From NCBI GenBank assembly GCA_013400975.1, contig WBMZ01003473.1, positions 124,001 to 188,000 on the forward strand: a stretch of 64,000 bases of DNA, written 5' to 3'. Under the pieces are notes generated by a model. The model made no database searches and had not been told where the DNA came from. It was given only the letters and a program-made list of their open reading frames with translations. Both the position numbers and the translations under genes were made by a program. Below, piece after piece: positions 1-13,700 of the stretch. The DNA is from Atrichornis clamosus. Taxonomy: Eukaryota; Chordata; Aves; Passeriformes; Menuridae. How positions within the stretch are numbered: the stretch's first letter is position 1; each line of letters starts with the position of its first letter.

Positions 1-3000
1 GATGTCAATAATCCAGAGTACATACAAGCAACCTGAACTGCCAACATGGCACAAATTAGAGAAGGGTATACTAGAAAATTTTTGTATTAACTAAATTTTC
101 TTCCTTTTACCATTTCTTCCATTACCACTAACATTCATCCAAAATTAACTATTTTTTCTCACAGTTTAATTTCTTGTAAATGAACTTAAGGAATTGAAAT
201 CTGTCATCGATTTCTTTTTCAAATACCATAGTTTTAGTTGAAGGAAGAAACAACCACTGGCACTTACTGGTATTTCTATATATTGGTCAGTTGAATAATG
301 TGCTACTATAATTTTTAATGGGATAAGGAATTAAGGGAACTAATAAAGTTAAACCCTTGAAAGGAATTTGTGTCCATAAACAAAGGTTTATTTTCATTCT
401 TTCTTTGATAATATGATTTAGAGATTACTCTGATGATCATCTGATTGTCATCACTCACATTTCATGACAACATATACATCTAAATAAACATGATAGTAAC
501 TTCGTGTGTTTCTTAATTTTTCGTTATCATAAGTAACAAAGCAACACCTGTGATCATATAGTGTCTGTAGTTAAGTATTATCTTTTTGATGAGCAGCCAG
601 GAGTCAAGAGAAATAAGATTAATCTGGATACAAAGGTTCCAAGTACCTTCAGGTAAGATGTTCTGGCACTTTTTCAAGTGCAGAAACAAGAATCAGAGCA
701 TAAATATCAATGGAGAAATCTCATGGAAAGTCTGTTCCTTGTTTCAAGATGGCATTCTGGAAAACTGTAGGTCATTTAAGACTCAATTTTTTAAAAAATT
801 AAATATTGTCTCCAATTTTGGATTTGGTTAGTCTTAGAGGATAACGATCTTCTGGGGCATGGACTTTTGTTTGATAAAAATGTCGAACCAGAAAATGCAG
901 CCATAATTTTATAAGAAATGACCCTGGATAGACTCTAGTTTAAATTCACTGCCTACATGTAGCTATATACTGCCTCCAAGCTGCAGCAGATTTTTTGCTG
1001 GTGTACAGGAGATTCAAGTGTCCAGAGGACCACTGACCTCTTCCAATTTATATTCTTTCTTCCTCCTCTAAAACCGTAAAGTGTGGTCTGTAAGTCACTT
1101 TTCAAAGATAAGCATGTGTGAATCTGACAGTATAATTTTGCCCTTAATAAACAGAATTTATAGTGTAAGCTGTTTCAGAAGCTGTGATAAACGAGATAAT
1201 TGGACATTATTCCATATTGTAACACAGACGGCCAAAATTATACCATTTAAGACACTTAAGAGGATCTGTTTGACTTCTTAAAAATATACTTTTATAATAA
1301 TGAAATTCAAAGCTTATACTTTTCTTAACTGACAAAGGTATTTTGAGAAACCCATCAATTATAATTCTAAGTGTGTCTCTGTAAGCCAGTTTATATTGAC
1401 AAGAACACTGAAATAGAATTCAAAGCTTAACTTGACTTGCAATGGTATTGAGAATTCTCACATAAAACATAGTATTATTCTTTGCTTACTGACACTTTTA
1501 TGTCAAATGTATAAAAATCAATGTTCAATCATGTAATATTGAATATACAGCATATATATTTTTCTGTGATATGCAGGGGAAAGCCATAAATGAAATATAA
1601 AATATTCACACAAACCTTTGCAGAGGCCTGTGAAATCTGATGTGTGTATGTAGTGCAAGAAGAAGTACATTTTAAACTAAAAGTACAAACCCCTCTGTAT
1701 TATAAGTCAAGATTAAGGAATACTCCCAGTTTTGCTATACTTCTACTTTCCTGGTATTTTAAAAGCCTGATGATCTAAGAGCACACACATTTACTTATCT
1801 TTCAAAGACATAATCACACTGTCATCCATTTCAGTACCACAAAAGATGGATAGCATAACATGGACTTAAAATGGGTTCATTAATTATCAAAAAGATAAGT
1901 GTTTCATCAGGTATATACAGCAGATAATATTTATCTTTTCTCATAGAGAAAAAAGATTAAAGTAATTCTTACACACATACTGGAAAAGAAAAAGGCTGTA
2001 CCACTGAAAGTTTCATAAAGTGACACTAGATAATACACTCTGCCACTAAAGACAACCTTACACAAACACAACCACAGATGCCTTCCATCACGTTCAACTT
2101 TGGCAGTTAAATACCAGAATGAAACCATATATTCCAACTTTAACTATTTCATAAACATCCTTTTGTTTCTTAGCAATTACACACACAGGGACTGCTTTTC
2201 AAAAGTTAGTGTTTCTGCAGCAGTATTTGATAACTACTTGATAGATATAGAGTAAATAATTTCACTAACTGTATAACACAATGATACATGAAAACAAATA
2301 CCAATACTGCGACAGTCTCTGAAAGGAAATATCAAGTCCATCTAGGCATAATTAGTGAAACTGTTATGTGAAGTAAAGAAATATTACTATAACTGTCAGA
2401 AATGAAGCTCTGACAAAATAAAACAAAACTTGGGTTATTCTGACATATTTAGCAAGGACCTGGTCCGAAACAAGGTCAATAAGAAACAAAAAATAAAACC
2501 TCATGAGAAATAACTGATTAAAAATATACTCTCATGCACTGAAGAATAGATTTCAAATTTTTTTTTTTAATCAGTGTTTCGTCTTAAACATTTCCTCTGA
2601 AGAATGTCTCCAAAGTTGAGATGCTGCAGGCATGATTACCAGTAAATGAAAAAAATCAATAAGAGAAATAATTTCTCAGCTATGATCCCCTAAAGACTAT
2701 GTGTTATGTTTGTAAAGATATTATTTCTCCAGTCATATTACCCTTTATTTTTACTGGAAATAGGTTTGGGATAAATACATCTTTGTCTAGGTATGCTAAA
2801 CAAAAAAAGAATCCCAAAGCCCAAATCCCTTATAATAAAAAATTTTTATGCAAGAAACATTCATTTCACTAAATAATTTTATTCTGCTATAGATAAATAT
2901 TTTAACACTTGAACATGTCACAACCTTTTTTCGATCAGAAATTTGCAGCAAAAATAGAGACATTACTCTCAAAATCATCACAAGCTAAAACCTCAAAACC

Positions 3001-5267
3001 ATCCTTCTCTTCTAACTACAATATCATCTCTGCAGTGAGGAAAAAAGAGCAATGTTTACAAATAATGCTGTGCATGCCTTTTCGATTTGGGCTCAAACAA
3101 AAAGCAGTGAAATCAGTGGAAGCTCACATTAGCTTTACTGAACAATGGATCTTATTCCTAATGTGAATCAGTAAACTAGTTTACTCGCAAGATTGCATAA
3201 AATTTATTACACATTACAAAAAGAATTGATGCCTAATTTTCTTTAAGGTAAAATGGAAACTTAAAAAGACTGTTATTTATATATTATTTACAAATGCATG
3301 TCCCTTTTGAATATTTGTTATGATCTGTTCCCATGTACTTACAGTTCTAATAGTTGCAGAAATGAATTTAGTCATGAAAACTCTTCTTAAAATTTTCGCT
3401 TTGAAAAAATTATTGCAATAAACCCCTGTGTTTTGTAGTTTGGCAAAGATTCAGTGATTATGAACAATATGCCACAGTATAAATTTAGCAAAACAACATT
3501 TTAGGAGATCAGAATACAGAAAATTACATTTTTAGCAAGGTATTTGAGGACATTGACTCAGGTGAAAAAACAAGAAAGGAAAGTTATTAAGAACTTGTAT
3601 CAATTTTGTGTGTTTCTTTATTTAGAAGCATTTTTTTAACAGAATTACAGTTTACTTTTCATCATCATTATTGATTCATTCAAATGCCTTATGGACATTG
3701 ATAAAGAGATCTATTGAAACTTAATGGCAAAAATGTCAGGAACAGTATTGAAACTAGCACAGGTCAGTGATTTTTAGCATCAGTGACTTCTTGAAAACAG
3801 TGCCTTGACAGCTCGCGTTTCCACAACTTCAAAAGAATGTTTTAATGGCACATAAACTCTTATGATGTTCTAAACACGTTAAGGAAAGGAAACACAGTTT
3901 AGTTCAGGCCTATACTTCCCAAAGCTGAAAAAGTGTGTTTGTTTCCAGTTAAAACAACAAGGGCATCCTACCAAGCCTTTCAAGAGATATATAATAATAA
4001 ATAGAAAACCTTCAAAAAGAGCAAGTTTATTTAAGTCTAAATGATAATGTCAGTCATATTAAAAAATTAAATCATTAAACATATAAAGAACTAAAAATAC
4101 ATCATTGTTTAACTCCTGAGATACTAAAGAAATGCTCAGTGTTTAAATTCAAGTCTGTATATATTCTTTCAAATATGTGAAGAGCACAGAATAAGGAATG
4201 CAAAATGTAAAAGCCTGTTATTGACTATACATTGGCCAAAAAATATTACCAAAATTTGAGCTGGTAAAGAATAGGTAAAGAATATACTGGTCTAACCATG
4301 ATGTGGAGAATATTTTAAATTATTATCTTCATGATAATTTGATACTTGTGAATTTATTTAAAGTACGAATATCTGCTTTTTCTTTTTTTTTCCTTTTTTT
4401 TGTTGAACTAAAGTTACAGTCAAATCAGATTCAAAAATTGAAATGAAGCTTTCAGACTGAAACATTATGTTTAAAATGACACACTTTTTTTTTTTTTTAC
4501 CACATACATGCACACTATACTCAAACAATATAGCATTTCAATACTGTGAATATTAATGAATTTGACAGTGCTATTTCGGGAAAATGCCAATGACATTCAC
4601 ACACACCAAACGTATTTCTGCAGTCCAAACAGAAAAAAACCACACAAAAATCAGAACTGTATTCAGCAAGCATATACTATGAAGAAGTTAACTCTGGGAT
4701 TGCAGAGTGAATGACAGCCTATTTTCTGCAGCGAACTCAAGATTAGAATTGGCACCTACCCTTATGCTAATGAACACCTAATTAGAGACACCTCCTATTC
4801 AATAAACTGCTCTCTTATCATCAGTTAGATTACCTGACAAGCCCTTTCACTCCAGTTCTGGCCCACCAAGAATCTTCATTCTTTTTCTTGTCTTCTTTTC
4901 TGCAAGAGAACTGATCCCGCTTAATCCCTGGAATAATGTAGCTCCTCTTGTGGAAGAGCTGGTTTCCCTCTTCCCCTTTTTACATCAAGCTAATGGAGCC
5001 AGTAGGTATTCTATTGATCTTTCTCTATGTGGTTTCCTCAAGGATTTGACAGACTTCCTTACAGGTTAAACATCCAGGCTTTCTGAAGTGGCTATAAAGC
5101 TTTGGTTTTGATTTTTCAAACTTTTTTCTCAAACCCTTGCTCATCTATAATCTTTAAAAGCTCAGTGATGCCATGCAGAGTACAGGCTTATTTCTTTGCT
5201 GAACTAATCTAGACACTGTCTAGTGTTGAGTACAGTTGTCTGATTCAAATCTTCTGTTACAAAGCAG

Positions 5268-5289
5268 ATGACATCTAGCTAGATGTCAT
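5268..5289. repeat. 22-bp perfect palindrome
   Basis: The bases from 5268 to 5289 equal their own reverse complement, centred on the AGCT at 5277-5280. The half-site reads ATGACATCTAG. The flanking bases do not continue the symmetry. No function can be assigned; it could be a dimer binding site or chance. Confidence 0.8.
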
Positions 5290-6602
5290 GAGAAGAGACT
5301 AACAATGACAATTCACTTATCCCTTAGAAAGAATCAATTCTCCCACAATGCATCTGTCAGAGAACTCTCACTCAGTAAAAGCAATTTTTCTAGCTGTCTG
5401 ACACTGTAATTGCTCTTAAATTTTCAATGAACGTTTTACAAGAACTCCCCTGAACCATGATGAAAAACTTAACTTTTTCTAAAAATGAGAGGCTGACAGG
5501 ATGAAAGAGGTCTTTCTCTTTAAAGCTTTGCTTGCTTCAGTAGGAATTCTTTCATATCATCAACAAGCTGTTGAATAGAGGATAGATTACTTTCCATTTA
5601 TTTCATCAATCAGATTAAAGGCTCTCCTTCACAATGCCCTTTAAACAAGAGCTGTTTATGATGTCCTCCCAGGTTCTACTTTAATGTAGTATTAAATCAC
5701 CCTGAGCAGAGAGGCAGGCAAAGCATATAAATATGATGAATATCTGACAACATTTAAGCATTACATACATTCAGGTCATTTCCCTATTTCTTGTCACCCT
5801 GCAAAAAATGTGAAATCCCTCCATAGTCCCAAGCAGGTTTTAATGATCATGTGTCATTTTGATCTACTCATTGTCAAAAAGGAAAAAAAAGAAAAAAGTT
5901 GATATATAAATAGATGTATAGATAGATACGTGATAGTTCTATGTCTGAGATCTTCTGAAGAGAAAGTATGCATCACACCAGCACACAGAACTGCTCATTC
6001 ACACACTTTTTTATTTAAGATTTATTTTGAAAGATAGATTCACTTGTAGGTGCAGCTCTGTTCTATTTTTAGCATAGATAAATATTACACAGGAAAAAAA
6101 AAATTAGCTGCTTCTTTCCTTTTGTACACAGTGAAACTGTTTTACTGGTATGAGAAATATGTCCAAGCTGCAGGCAATTGTTTAAGAATAATCAATATGA
6201 CTTTGGTGTTATTATTGACTACACCATTAAAGGCACCATTCCTTATTATCTGGATAATTCCTCAATTAAATAGCACTAAACACATTAAAACATATCATTT
6301 TCCCCAGCTCACTGTAGAATTATGAAACACAGTAATGAATTCTGATATCTTTACATGTCAGGATATATTTCAATTAAGTATTTAGACATTTTACATTCCA
6401 GTTATTTGTGTTGGAAATGGGGAATTCTAGTACAATCAATAAACATAAACCACTAGTAACTTCCATACAATCAATACATATGTAGGAAGACGATACTGAG
6501 ATTAAATTTATACATTCACGAGAGTTCTAGATTGTATTTTGGGTTACTCTTTTTGCTTGAATACCAATCCTATAACAATTTTAAAATCAGATATATGAAC
6601 TG

Positions 6603-6639
6603 TTGTTAATATTCATACAATATGTATGCATATTAACAA
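6603..6639. repeat. Imperfect hairpin, 16-bp arms
   Basis: The left arm at 6603-6618 and the right arm at 6624-6639 are reverse complements with one mismatch and a 5-base AATAT loop. The sequence is AT-rich, so chance is possible. No terminator or small RNA role is claimed. Confidence 0.65.
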
Positions 6640-9600
6640 TATGTGTTAATTAAACAAATAGGACTGGTTTATTACATTGGGAATTTTGTACTCCAAACTT
6701 CTGAAATACTTCCTTGTGAAGTGTCCAGTATGCAGGATGAGAGTAACTATTAGTGTGCATGTTAAAGTGTCAAATGCATGGTTATGTAACAGGAGGTTTT
6801 CTGATGCTGTACTTTTTATAAATTATGGGAGTGGAGGTGTGTACCTGGAAAAGTCCATATTAAAAAAAGTTTATTTCCCTTGGTGGAAACATTACATTTC
6901 GTAATAGAAGGGGATTATTGCCATTCCCTTTATGGGATGCTACAATTAAAGTGTGAGGGTATAAACTATTCCGCTCTCCAAGTGCACACTTTTATAACAA
7001 TTGTAACAAAACCTGCTATTAAAATTTGGACTTCTTTCACAAACACAAGGTTTCTCTGTCTAGTAAGCAGTGGTGCTATCCTTTCAGGTTTAGTTCATGT
7101 GCTCAAGTACATATACACACAAACTCCTTCTCCATTTGTTCATTTAAACATTCCCATATTCCTTCTTTCTTCCTTGATTACTCTCTATGAGTATACATTA
7201 GTGTTTTATATGCTTTTTCTCTTTTCACAGTAAAATTGGAAGAGCTAGCACATCTTTTGTGGACCCCTTGAAATCAATGCAAAACATATTTTTGCATATA
7301 GACTCTTAAATTGCTGGAGGAATTCTGTAAGTTGATTCATGATGGCTTTACAGAACTACCAGGTATGTAAAAATTCATCTGTTTATATAAAAGACAAATG
7401 GATCAGTAAGTTGGGGTTTTGCAAAAAAAAATTAAAATTCTATGGTTCTACATTTTAAACAGTTTTGTATTTTGAATCACCCTTAATAATACACCGATCT
7501 CACATTAGGCCAGTATCTACTTAGTACAAATGTTGAGAAAAAAAGTTAAAAGTGTTATCAGTTTTGAACTATCAAGTTCATTGTGCATGAAATTTGCTAA
7601 TTTTGTCAAAATATCAGCTGGAAGTATTTCTTAGAATAAAGAAAACATTTCCTGGACTGAATAACGTGGTTTTAATTGCAACCAAACTAACAACGTAGAA
7701 TGGGGGTTGAGAGGCAAAATTTTAATTTGGATAGTAGTTTCTTGTCTAACTTAAGAAAATAGAAATTATCAAATAGAAACTTAATCACAATTTTATAAAC
7801 ACCTATGGTACAAGATAACATTGTAGATGCATCTCTTCTAGCTTTAAATACTAAAGGAGGAATTCTTGTTTCCTAAAAAGAAATGCTTCTTTCATTTTGC
7901 GGGATGAAGAGAATAATTTCTTCCTAGATTTATTAACTAAAATCCTGAAAGAACTATCAAAAAATGTCTCCACTTACGAAAAAAAATTGTCTCCTGCTTC
8001 TCTTATAATTTAGACATCTGTTAGGAAAAATAGATCTTAAATACTTTACAAGAAATTATACAAGCTTAATTCTGATACACGTTTGTTTTAATTTCTTGAC
8101 AAGTTTGTTCTAATAGCTTTGGATATGCTTAAAATCATTACAAATTTTCTTATGTTAAAGTTTAGAAGTGAGTAGATTTCCTTTTTTCCTAAAGACAGAG
8201 TTATAATTTTTATTATTTATTATCTTCTCTAATTCATTTGGAGAAAATAGGCAATATGGCAATCATTTTCTGGATGTCAATAATATTTCCATCATGCACC
8301 ACCAAAGGGTAAAATCTTGGACATAAATACCCTTTTCTCTTTCCTATTCTTTTTCCAAAAAAAAAGAAAACCCAGTAATTCTATCAGTGCTGGTCAACTT
8401 TCCAAAGAGTTCTCTACAAGAAGTGCTGTGGTTCTGCAAACCTTTTCGTTCTCTGCTTATTTTAGAAAAAGAAAGTCCATTTATTTTCACTGAGACACTC
8501 CCTGCTAATAAACCTGTTTCTGCTCTTCCTGAAATCAGCAGGGTGATTTCAACGGGAGCAAAGTTCAAGGAAGGGTCTATGGAGATACCCATCTCTAAGA
8601 ACACAAAATTAATGCCCTCCATTATCACCAGTAGGAAAATTCACACGCTTCAGGTTAGACACATATTGAACTAGGGCCTTAAAATTATATATTTCATATA
8701 AAGGAGATACTAAGTAATCTCACAGTATGAACATGCAAGTAGGAGGAGATGATGACTGTTATTACAGATATTCTTTCAAAATATTTCAGATCCAGACATT
8801 TTACAGATAAGAAAAGTATGATCAAATGAAACAATTTGTAATCGAGAAAATGTTGTTATGCTGGATTCAGTATAATTTAAGTTCTAAAAGAAATACTTGC
8901 AAGACACACAAAAAAAAAGTCAATTTAAAAATATAGCAAGACAAAACTGCTTGCATAAAGGGCATGAAAGAATGACAGGGAGTATGTGATGAAACTGCTG
9001 AAGCTGTCTATATGTTGATTTTGAGAGGGATGCTGTTGCCATGTGATTTCCTCCCCGCCCCCTCAACAAAAATATCTCAAAGAGCAGACATTAACCAAAA
9101 GGGTGAACAATGAAGATGCTTCATGGAAAATTTAAGCCATGTGGAAATGATAAGCTATTAATCCAAGCAAGATTTTCTTAGGCTGGAGAAGTGCAATAAA
9201 TACCTGACCCTTCAAATATTTGTCTGAACTCCAAACTTCTGGGGATTCCCTCATCATTTGAGTTTTATAACTTTGTTATTAACACTTTGCTGAAACAGAA
9301 GCAATGGCCAGGCTCATCTTGCTGAGAAGGAAAACCATAGCAAGTGATTATGGTACCTTAGTTACTAAAATACAAGGCTATACTTCACCAGAGTTAATTG
9401 ACTTTACATCTGGCACATCAAGTGATTTTATGAATGTTGAATAGTGTCTTTGTCTTCACCTTAATACTATAGCATACACAGAAAATTATTTCTTTAGATC
9501 TTTCATTAAATCAAGCAGAATGAAATGGAAAAAGAAGGTTATTGAGCTATTGAAACTCTATAATAGCAAACTTTAGTTTAGTATTTTTAAAGCACTAGCA

Positions 9601-10148
9601 CTAGATTTAGAGACAATACCAACAAAAGCCTACTCAGGAGGCAGAGGTTAGGGAAAATGCCAGAAAGAGAAAGTATTTGTGAATAAAGAAAAAGAAAATT
9701 ATATCTTTCAATCATATCTGTATAGACACTGTAAGATTTGAGGAAATAGATCTGTTTATGCTGTGTTCTAAATTAATTTCAGGATTACGCTTGTTTTTCC
9801 AGTAATTCTTCAACAATGTACTGAGATGCAGAAAAAAATTCCATTCACATCATACGCTTTGCATCTCATTAGTTAAACTCATAAAGAAATTTTCTCTCCA
9901 TTTCTCAAGATTATATTTAGTCTCGTTGCCAGTCAATAAAAATAACTATAACTAAGGAGAAAATATCAGCTGAGAAGAAAAGAAATTGCAACAGTGGGCA
10001 AGTAGAAGCTATTCCTAGCTCTTTTGTGGTATGCACTGTTTTGGAAGATTTATTTTCCTCTACCGGTATTACTAAATTGGACAAAATCAAAACCACTGTA
10101 ATTATACAATTTTTATTTCAAATTTCCTTATGATTTTCAATTAGGATA

Positions 10149-10758
10149 TGTCTGGATTTAAGCTGGGATAGAGTTAATTTTCATCCTGATAGCTGGCACA
10201 GTGCTGTGCTTTGGATGGAGTATGAGAATCGTGCTGGTGGCTCAGTGGTGTTCTGGTTGCTGCCCAGGGGTGCTCACCCTAAGTCAAGGACAGTGCAGTG
10301 TCCGTGCTCTGCCAGTGATCAGGTGCACAGGAGGCTTGGGGGGGCATGGCCAGGAGAGCTGACCCAGCCTGGCCACAGGGATACTCCCCAGCACCGACCA
10401 ACATGCCCACGATACGAACTGGGGGGAGCTGGGTGGGAGGGGGCAATCACTGCTGGGGGATGGGCTGGGCATTGGTAAGTGGGTGGCGAGCAGCAGTGTT
10501 GTGCATCATTTGCCTTTCTGGGGTTTTATTCCTATCTCATTACTGTTATTACAATTACTATTATTATAAGTATTATTATTGCAATAGTAATTATTATTAA
10601 TTATAAACAAATATTACTTTATTTCAGGTGTTAAATTGTTTTTACATCAACCCACAGAGTTTATCTTTTTCCTTTTACCCCATCCTACTGGAGCAGGTGG
10701 GTGGGGGAGTAGTGAGTGAGCAGTTACACTGTACTTAATGACAGGTTAAATCACAACA
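10149..10758 (+). mobile_element. Solo LTR of an avian endogenous retrovirus
   Basis: This 610-bp block is GC-rich in its middle and begins with TGTCTGG followed by a GCTGGGATAGAGTTAATTTTC-like stretch, then a TAAGTCAAGGAC-like stretch. It has a GGGGGGAGCTGG region where the TATA and cap area of this LTR type usually lies, an (ATT)n-rich tract, an ACATCAACCCACAGAGTTT-like stretch, and a 3' end of GGTTAAATCACAACA. This order matches, from memory, a solo LTR type very common in bird genomes; the family (ERVL or ERVK) was not checked. No retroviral internal genes flank it, so it is a solo LTR left by recombination. The 5-bp flanks (GGATA and AGAAG) do not match, so the target-site duplication has decayed or the ends are a few bases off. 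Short ORFs inside it are not genes. Confidence 0.85.
10541..10610 (+). repeat. Degenerate (ATT)n tract inside the LTR
   Basis: About 70 bases of interrupted ATT/TTA units. Simple ATT tracts are a normal part of the downstream portion of this LTR type, so this belongs to the element rather than being an independent microsatellite. Confidence 0.75.
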
Positions 10759-13700
10759 AGAAGAATCCAAATTTTTAAAACCTCTGTATTGGATTCTTAG
10801 GAAAAGATTTAGATTCTGATAATGAACTCCATTACTTTAGAATTTCAAAATATATTTTCAAAACATTACTTTTGATGTCTTTTTCTGCGTTTTCTCTTCC
10901 TGAACATTTTTCCTATAATGTCAGTTTTAGTTGTGAACCTCCAAAGGCTACTCACATTGGTCCTGAAACAAGTGTTTAAAGCAGATGGAATATGAGTCCA
11001 CTGAACTTTGAGAGAGTCAGGCTTGATTAGACTGGATGCTTTTAGAAAGCCAAGATTCCTATCCAAAGTGTAGAATGAAAGTTACATTAAGACATTTCAA
11101 ATATTATTTTTGTATGTTATGAATTGTCACTAGAATTTGTGCGAAGCATGTCAAGGAAATAATGCCAAAAATGTAAAAGAATGAAAAGAATTATGCTAAA
11201 GATGAATGTTCAGGATTTTGACTGTAAGGTTTAGGAAAGAAAATTGTGCAGGTAAATTACTCTGTCAAATCCCTAGAGTTTTCCCAACCTTTTAAAGGGC
11301 ACAAAAATACTAATTTTTTCTTTTTAAAATTTTTTTAGATCAGTTGACTACTTTGTGATTGCCAATTTCGCCATGTTGAACAGCTGCCAAATTTAGAGGC
11401 ACAAAAATTTTCCATTGGGAAATTGGCTCTTGGAAAGGCTCTGGGAAAAGGTAATTGTGAGCAGCTAAATCAGCTGCTTGTGTTGGTCCTCAGTTCTTGC
11501 TGCTTCTTCTGTACCTCTTGTAAACACAGGACTGGCACAAGCAAGAATTGAAAGTATTTGCATATCAGTAAGTTTACATTGGAACTTTATTTTTAGTTTT
11601 TTCTCTGAAAATAGAGTAGGAAATTAATTGATACAGCTTGGCAGTTGCCTATTATTTAAAAAGGCGTGACCTATAGCAGGTTAAAATAAAAAGGTTGAAA
11701 CTTCTTTAAAATAAGAGTTAAATCTCCCATTTTAAGTAATTCTATACCAAGAGAGAGTGTGGGTTTATCCATTTCAAGGCATGTTGGTATAAACTTATGA
11801 TAGATTTCCAACACAAAGAGCTGCAAAATTCTGAATAGCAATTCAATCATGAATTGGCAAAATTATCTTACCCAAGTGAAATGAAAAAATCTTACATGAT
11901 GTTTTAAAACTATTTTCTTATTTAAATTTTAATTAAATTTTATATATTGTAAATGCCAGGTTAAACTAAGGAGCACGTACTACCTCTTTTACTGCTTCCT
12001 CTCCTGACAAGGAAGAGAAAAAAAAAATTAGGAAATATTCCAGCAAAGTTACAAAATCTTGTTATTGTATCTGTTTGGCAAGGTCAATTTTAAAAGCTAC
12101 CTGTAGCAGCTTTCTGGGGTACATTGCTTTGCAGTTAGTAAACTCACAGATGAATCTGACAGTGGCAGTCACAGACACAATTTAAAAATATTTAGTAGGA
12201 TTTTTCTGAAGGAACACAAGTGGTACTTTTAAACTTAAACCCAAGGAAAACAATTAGAAAATGAGCTTTCAGGGACACATGTTCTCATGTTCTTGAAAAC
12301 TTGGCCTTGACTCTTGACCACATACCTGATATAATTATAGGAAGAGGTTGTGCCTTTATTTGCATAGATTTTCTTTTAATGGTAAGATCATTACAGTTAT
12401 TACCTGTTTAATATTAAATACATTTCTTGTAGGTACTCTTCCTGAAGTAGTTGTTACCCAGCTACAGAACTGAAGGAAGGAGTATAAAATTTAGGCAAAC
12501 AAGGTACTTAGTAGTTAAAAGTTATGTGGTGGAAAAAATAAACCAGCAGGCAGATGAAGTTTTGAGTCTGGAATAACTGAAAAATTAAAATGTAAGATCA
12601 AGTTTAAACAAGTAGAAGACATATTTTTATTCAATTTATTAAATTTATTTAATTTTAAATATGTAAATGAAATGTTTTTAAGTTTTATTTTTTTGAACAG
12701 AGGAGAAGTAATCTAATTGTTATAATCCAACTAAAAGACCAGGAAGATACAATGCTTATTTTCAAGGGTTGAAATATACCCAAGTGTTTTCTCTGAATAG
12801 ACCACGTAAAATATGTTTGATTTTTTATAGGTATTAATGACGTCCCAGATAGGAGACTTCATTGTAGAGACAGTATAAAAATCCACCTACTTAAAAAGTG
12901 TGAAAAAATGTATGGTAATATTTGAGAGACTGGATGAGTGGGAAGAAGAGAGAAAACATGAAGGGGTGTTTTCAGCTAGGGTCTTGAGTATTGGGGAGAA
13001 TAACAGAAAGATGGCTGGCAAAGATGAGGAATTTGGGTGCATGAGCAAAGGCAGAGAAATGGAAGTGAATGCTGATAGAGAAAATTGTCCAATCTGATAG
13101 GTTTTTGTTTTAGAGTCACCATTAGCTCAAATCCCCAGGATTGAATATTCCCTAGTTCAGAGTCATGGAATTGTGCCTTGTGATGTACAGCACAGGATCA
13201 CAACGGCATTTAATGTAGAAAATTTCCTACTTTTGAAGGGATATGAGACATTATCAGTTACCTTGAACGCTCTCATCTTTTCCTGTCTTATGAGTGGTGG
13301 ATTTTTGCTTTTATGATAATACTTATGTGTGTGATGGGTTGCAAGGAAATGCATTGCAGCACATTGTGGTCAGAGATATCTGTTCTGGGGACTGTACTGG
13401 CCAAAGATATTATCAACAAGTTGTTCACTCTTACAGGATGTAGATGTGTTCCTGTATGAAATAAAACCCATATTCATTATAAACCCGCAGTGGAAGGCTT
13501 CATGAAGGCAGAAGTAAGCAACCTAAAAGGAAGGAAAAAGGTAGATACAGTGGTATCATTCAGTGATGCATCAGTCATCATCACTGAGAGTAGTAAAGAT
13601 GTGGCAGACTCTGAAGAAACATCTGTGGGAGAAGGAGTTTCTGAAAAAGAAGATGTGAAAGGTTTTTATGAGGTGGAAAGCATAAACGGAAGTTGGAAAC

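Larger units (their letters stand above)
1..10148. other. AT-rich non-coding DNA, no gene seen
   Basis: Both strands are broken by stops every few tens of codons, and the short ORFs present show no protein family, no codon bias and no convincing splice-site pair. There are homopolymer runs, for example a T run at about 4485-4498, and two small inverted repeats listed separately. No recognisable CR1, LTR or DNA transposon was found here. The stretch at about 8390-8640 is open on both strands at once, which is unusual for AT-rich DNA, but neither frame resembles a known protein. Best read as intron or intergenic sequence. Confidence 0.7.
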
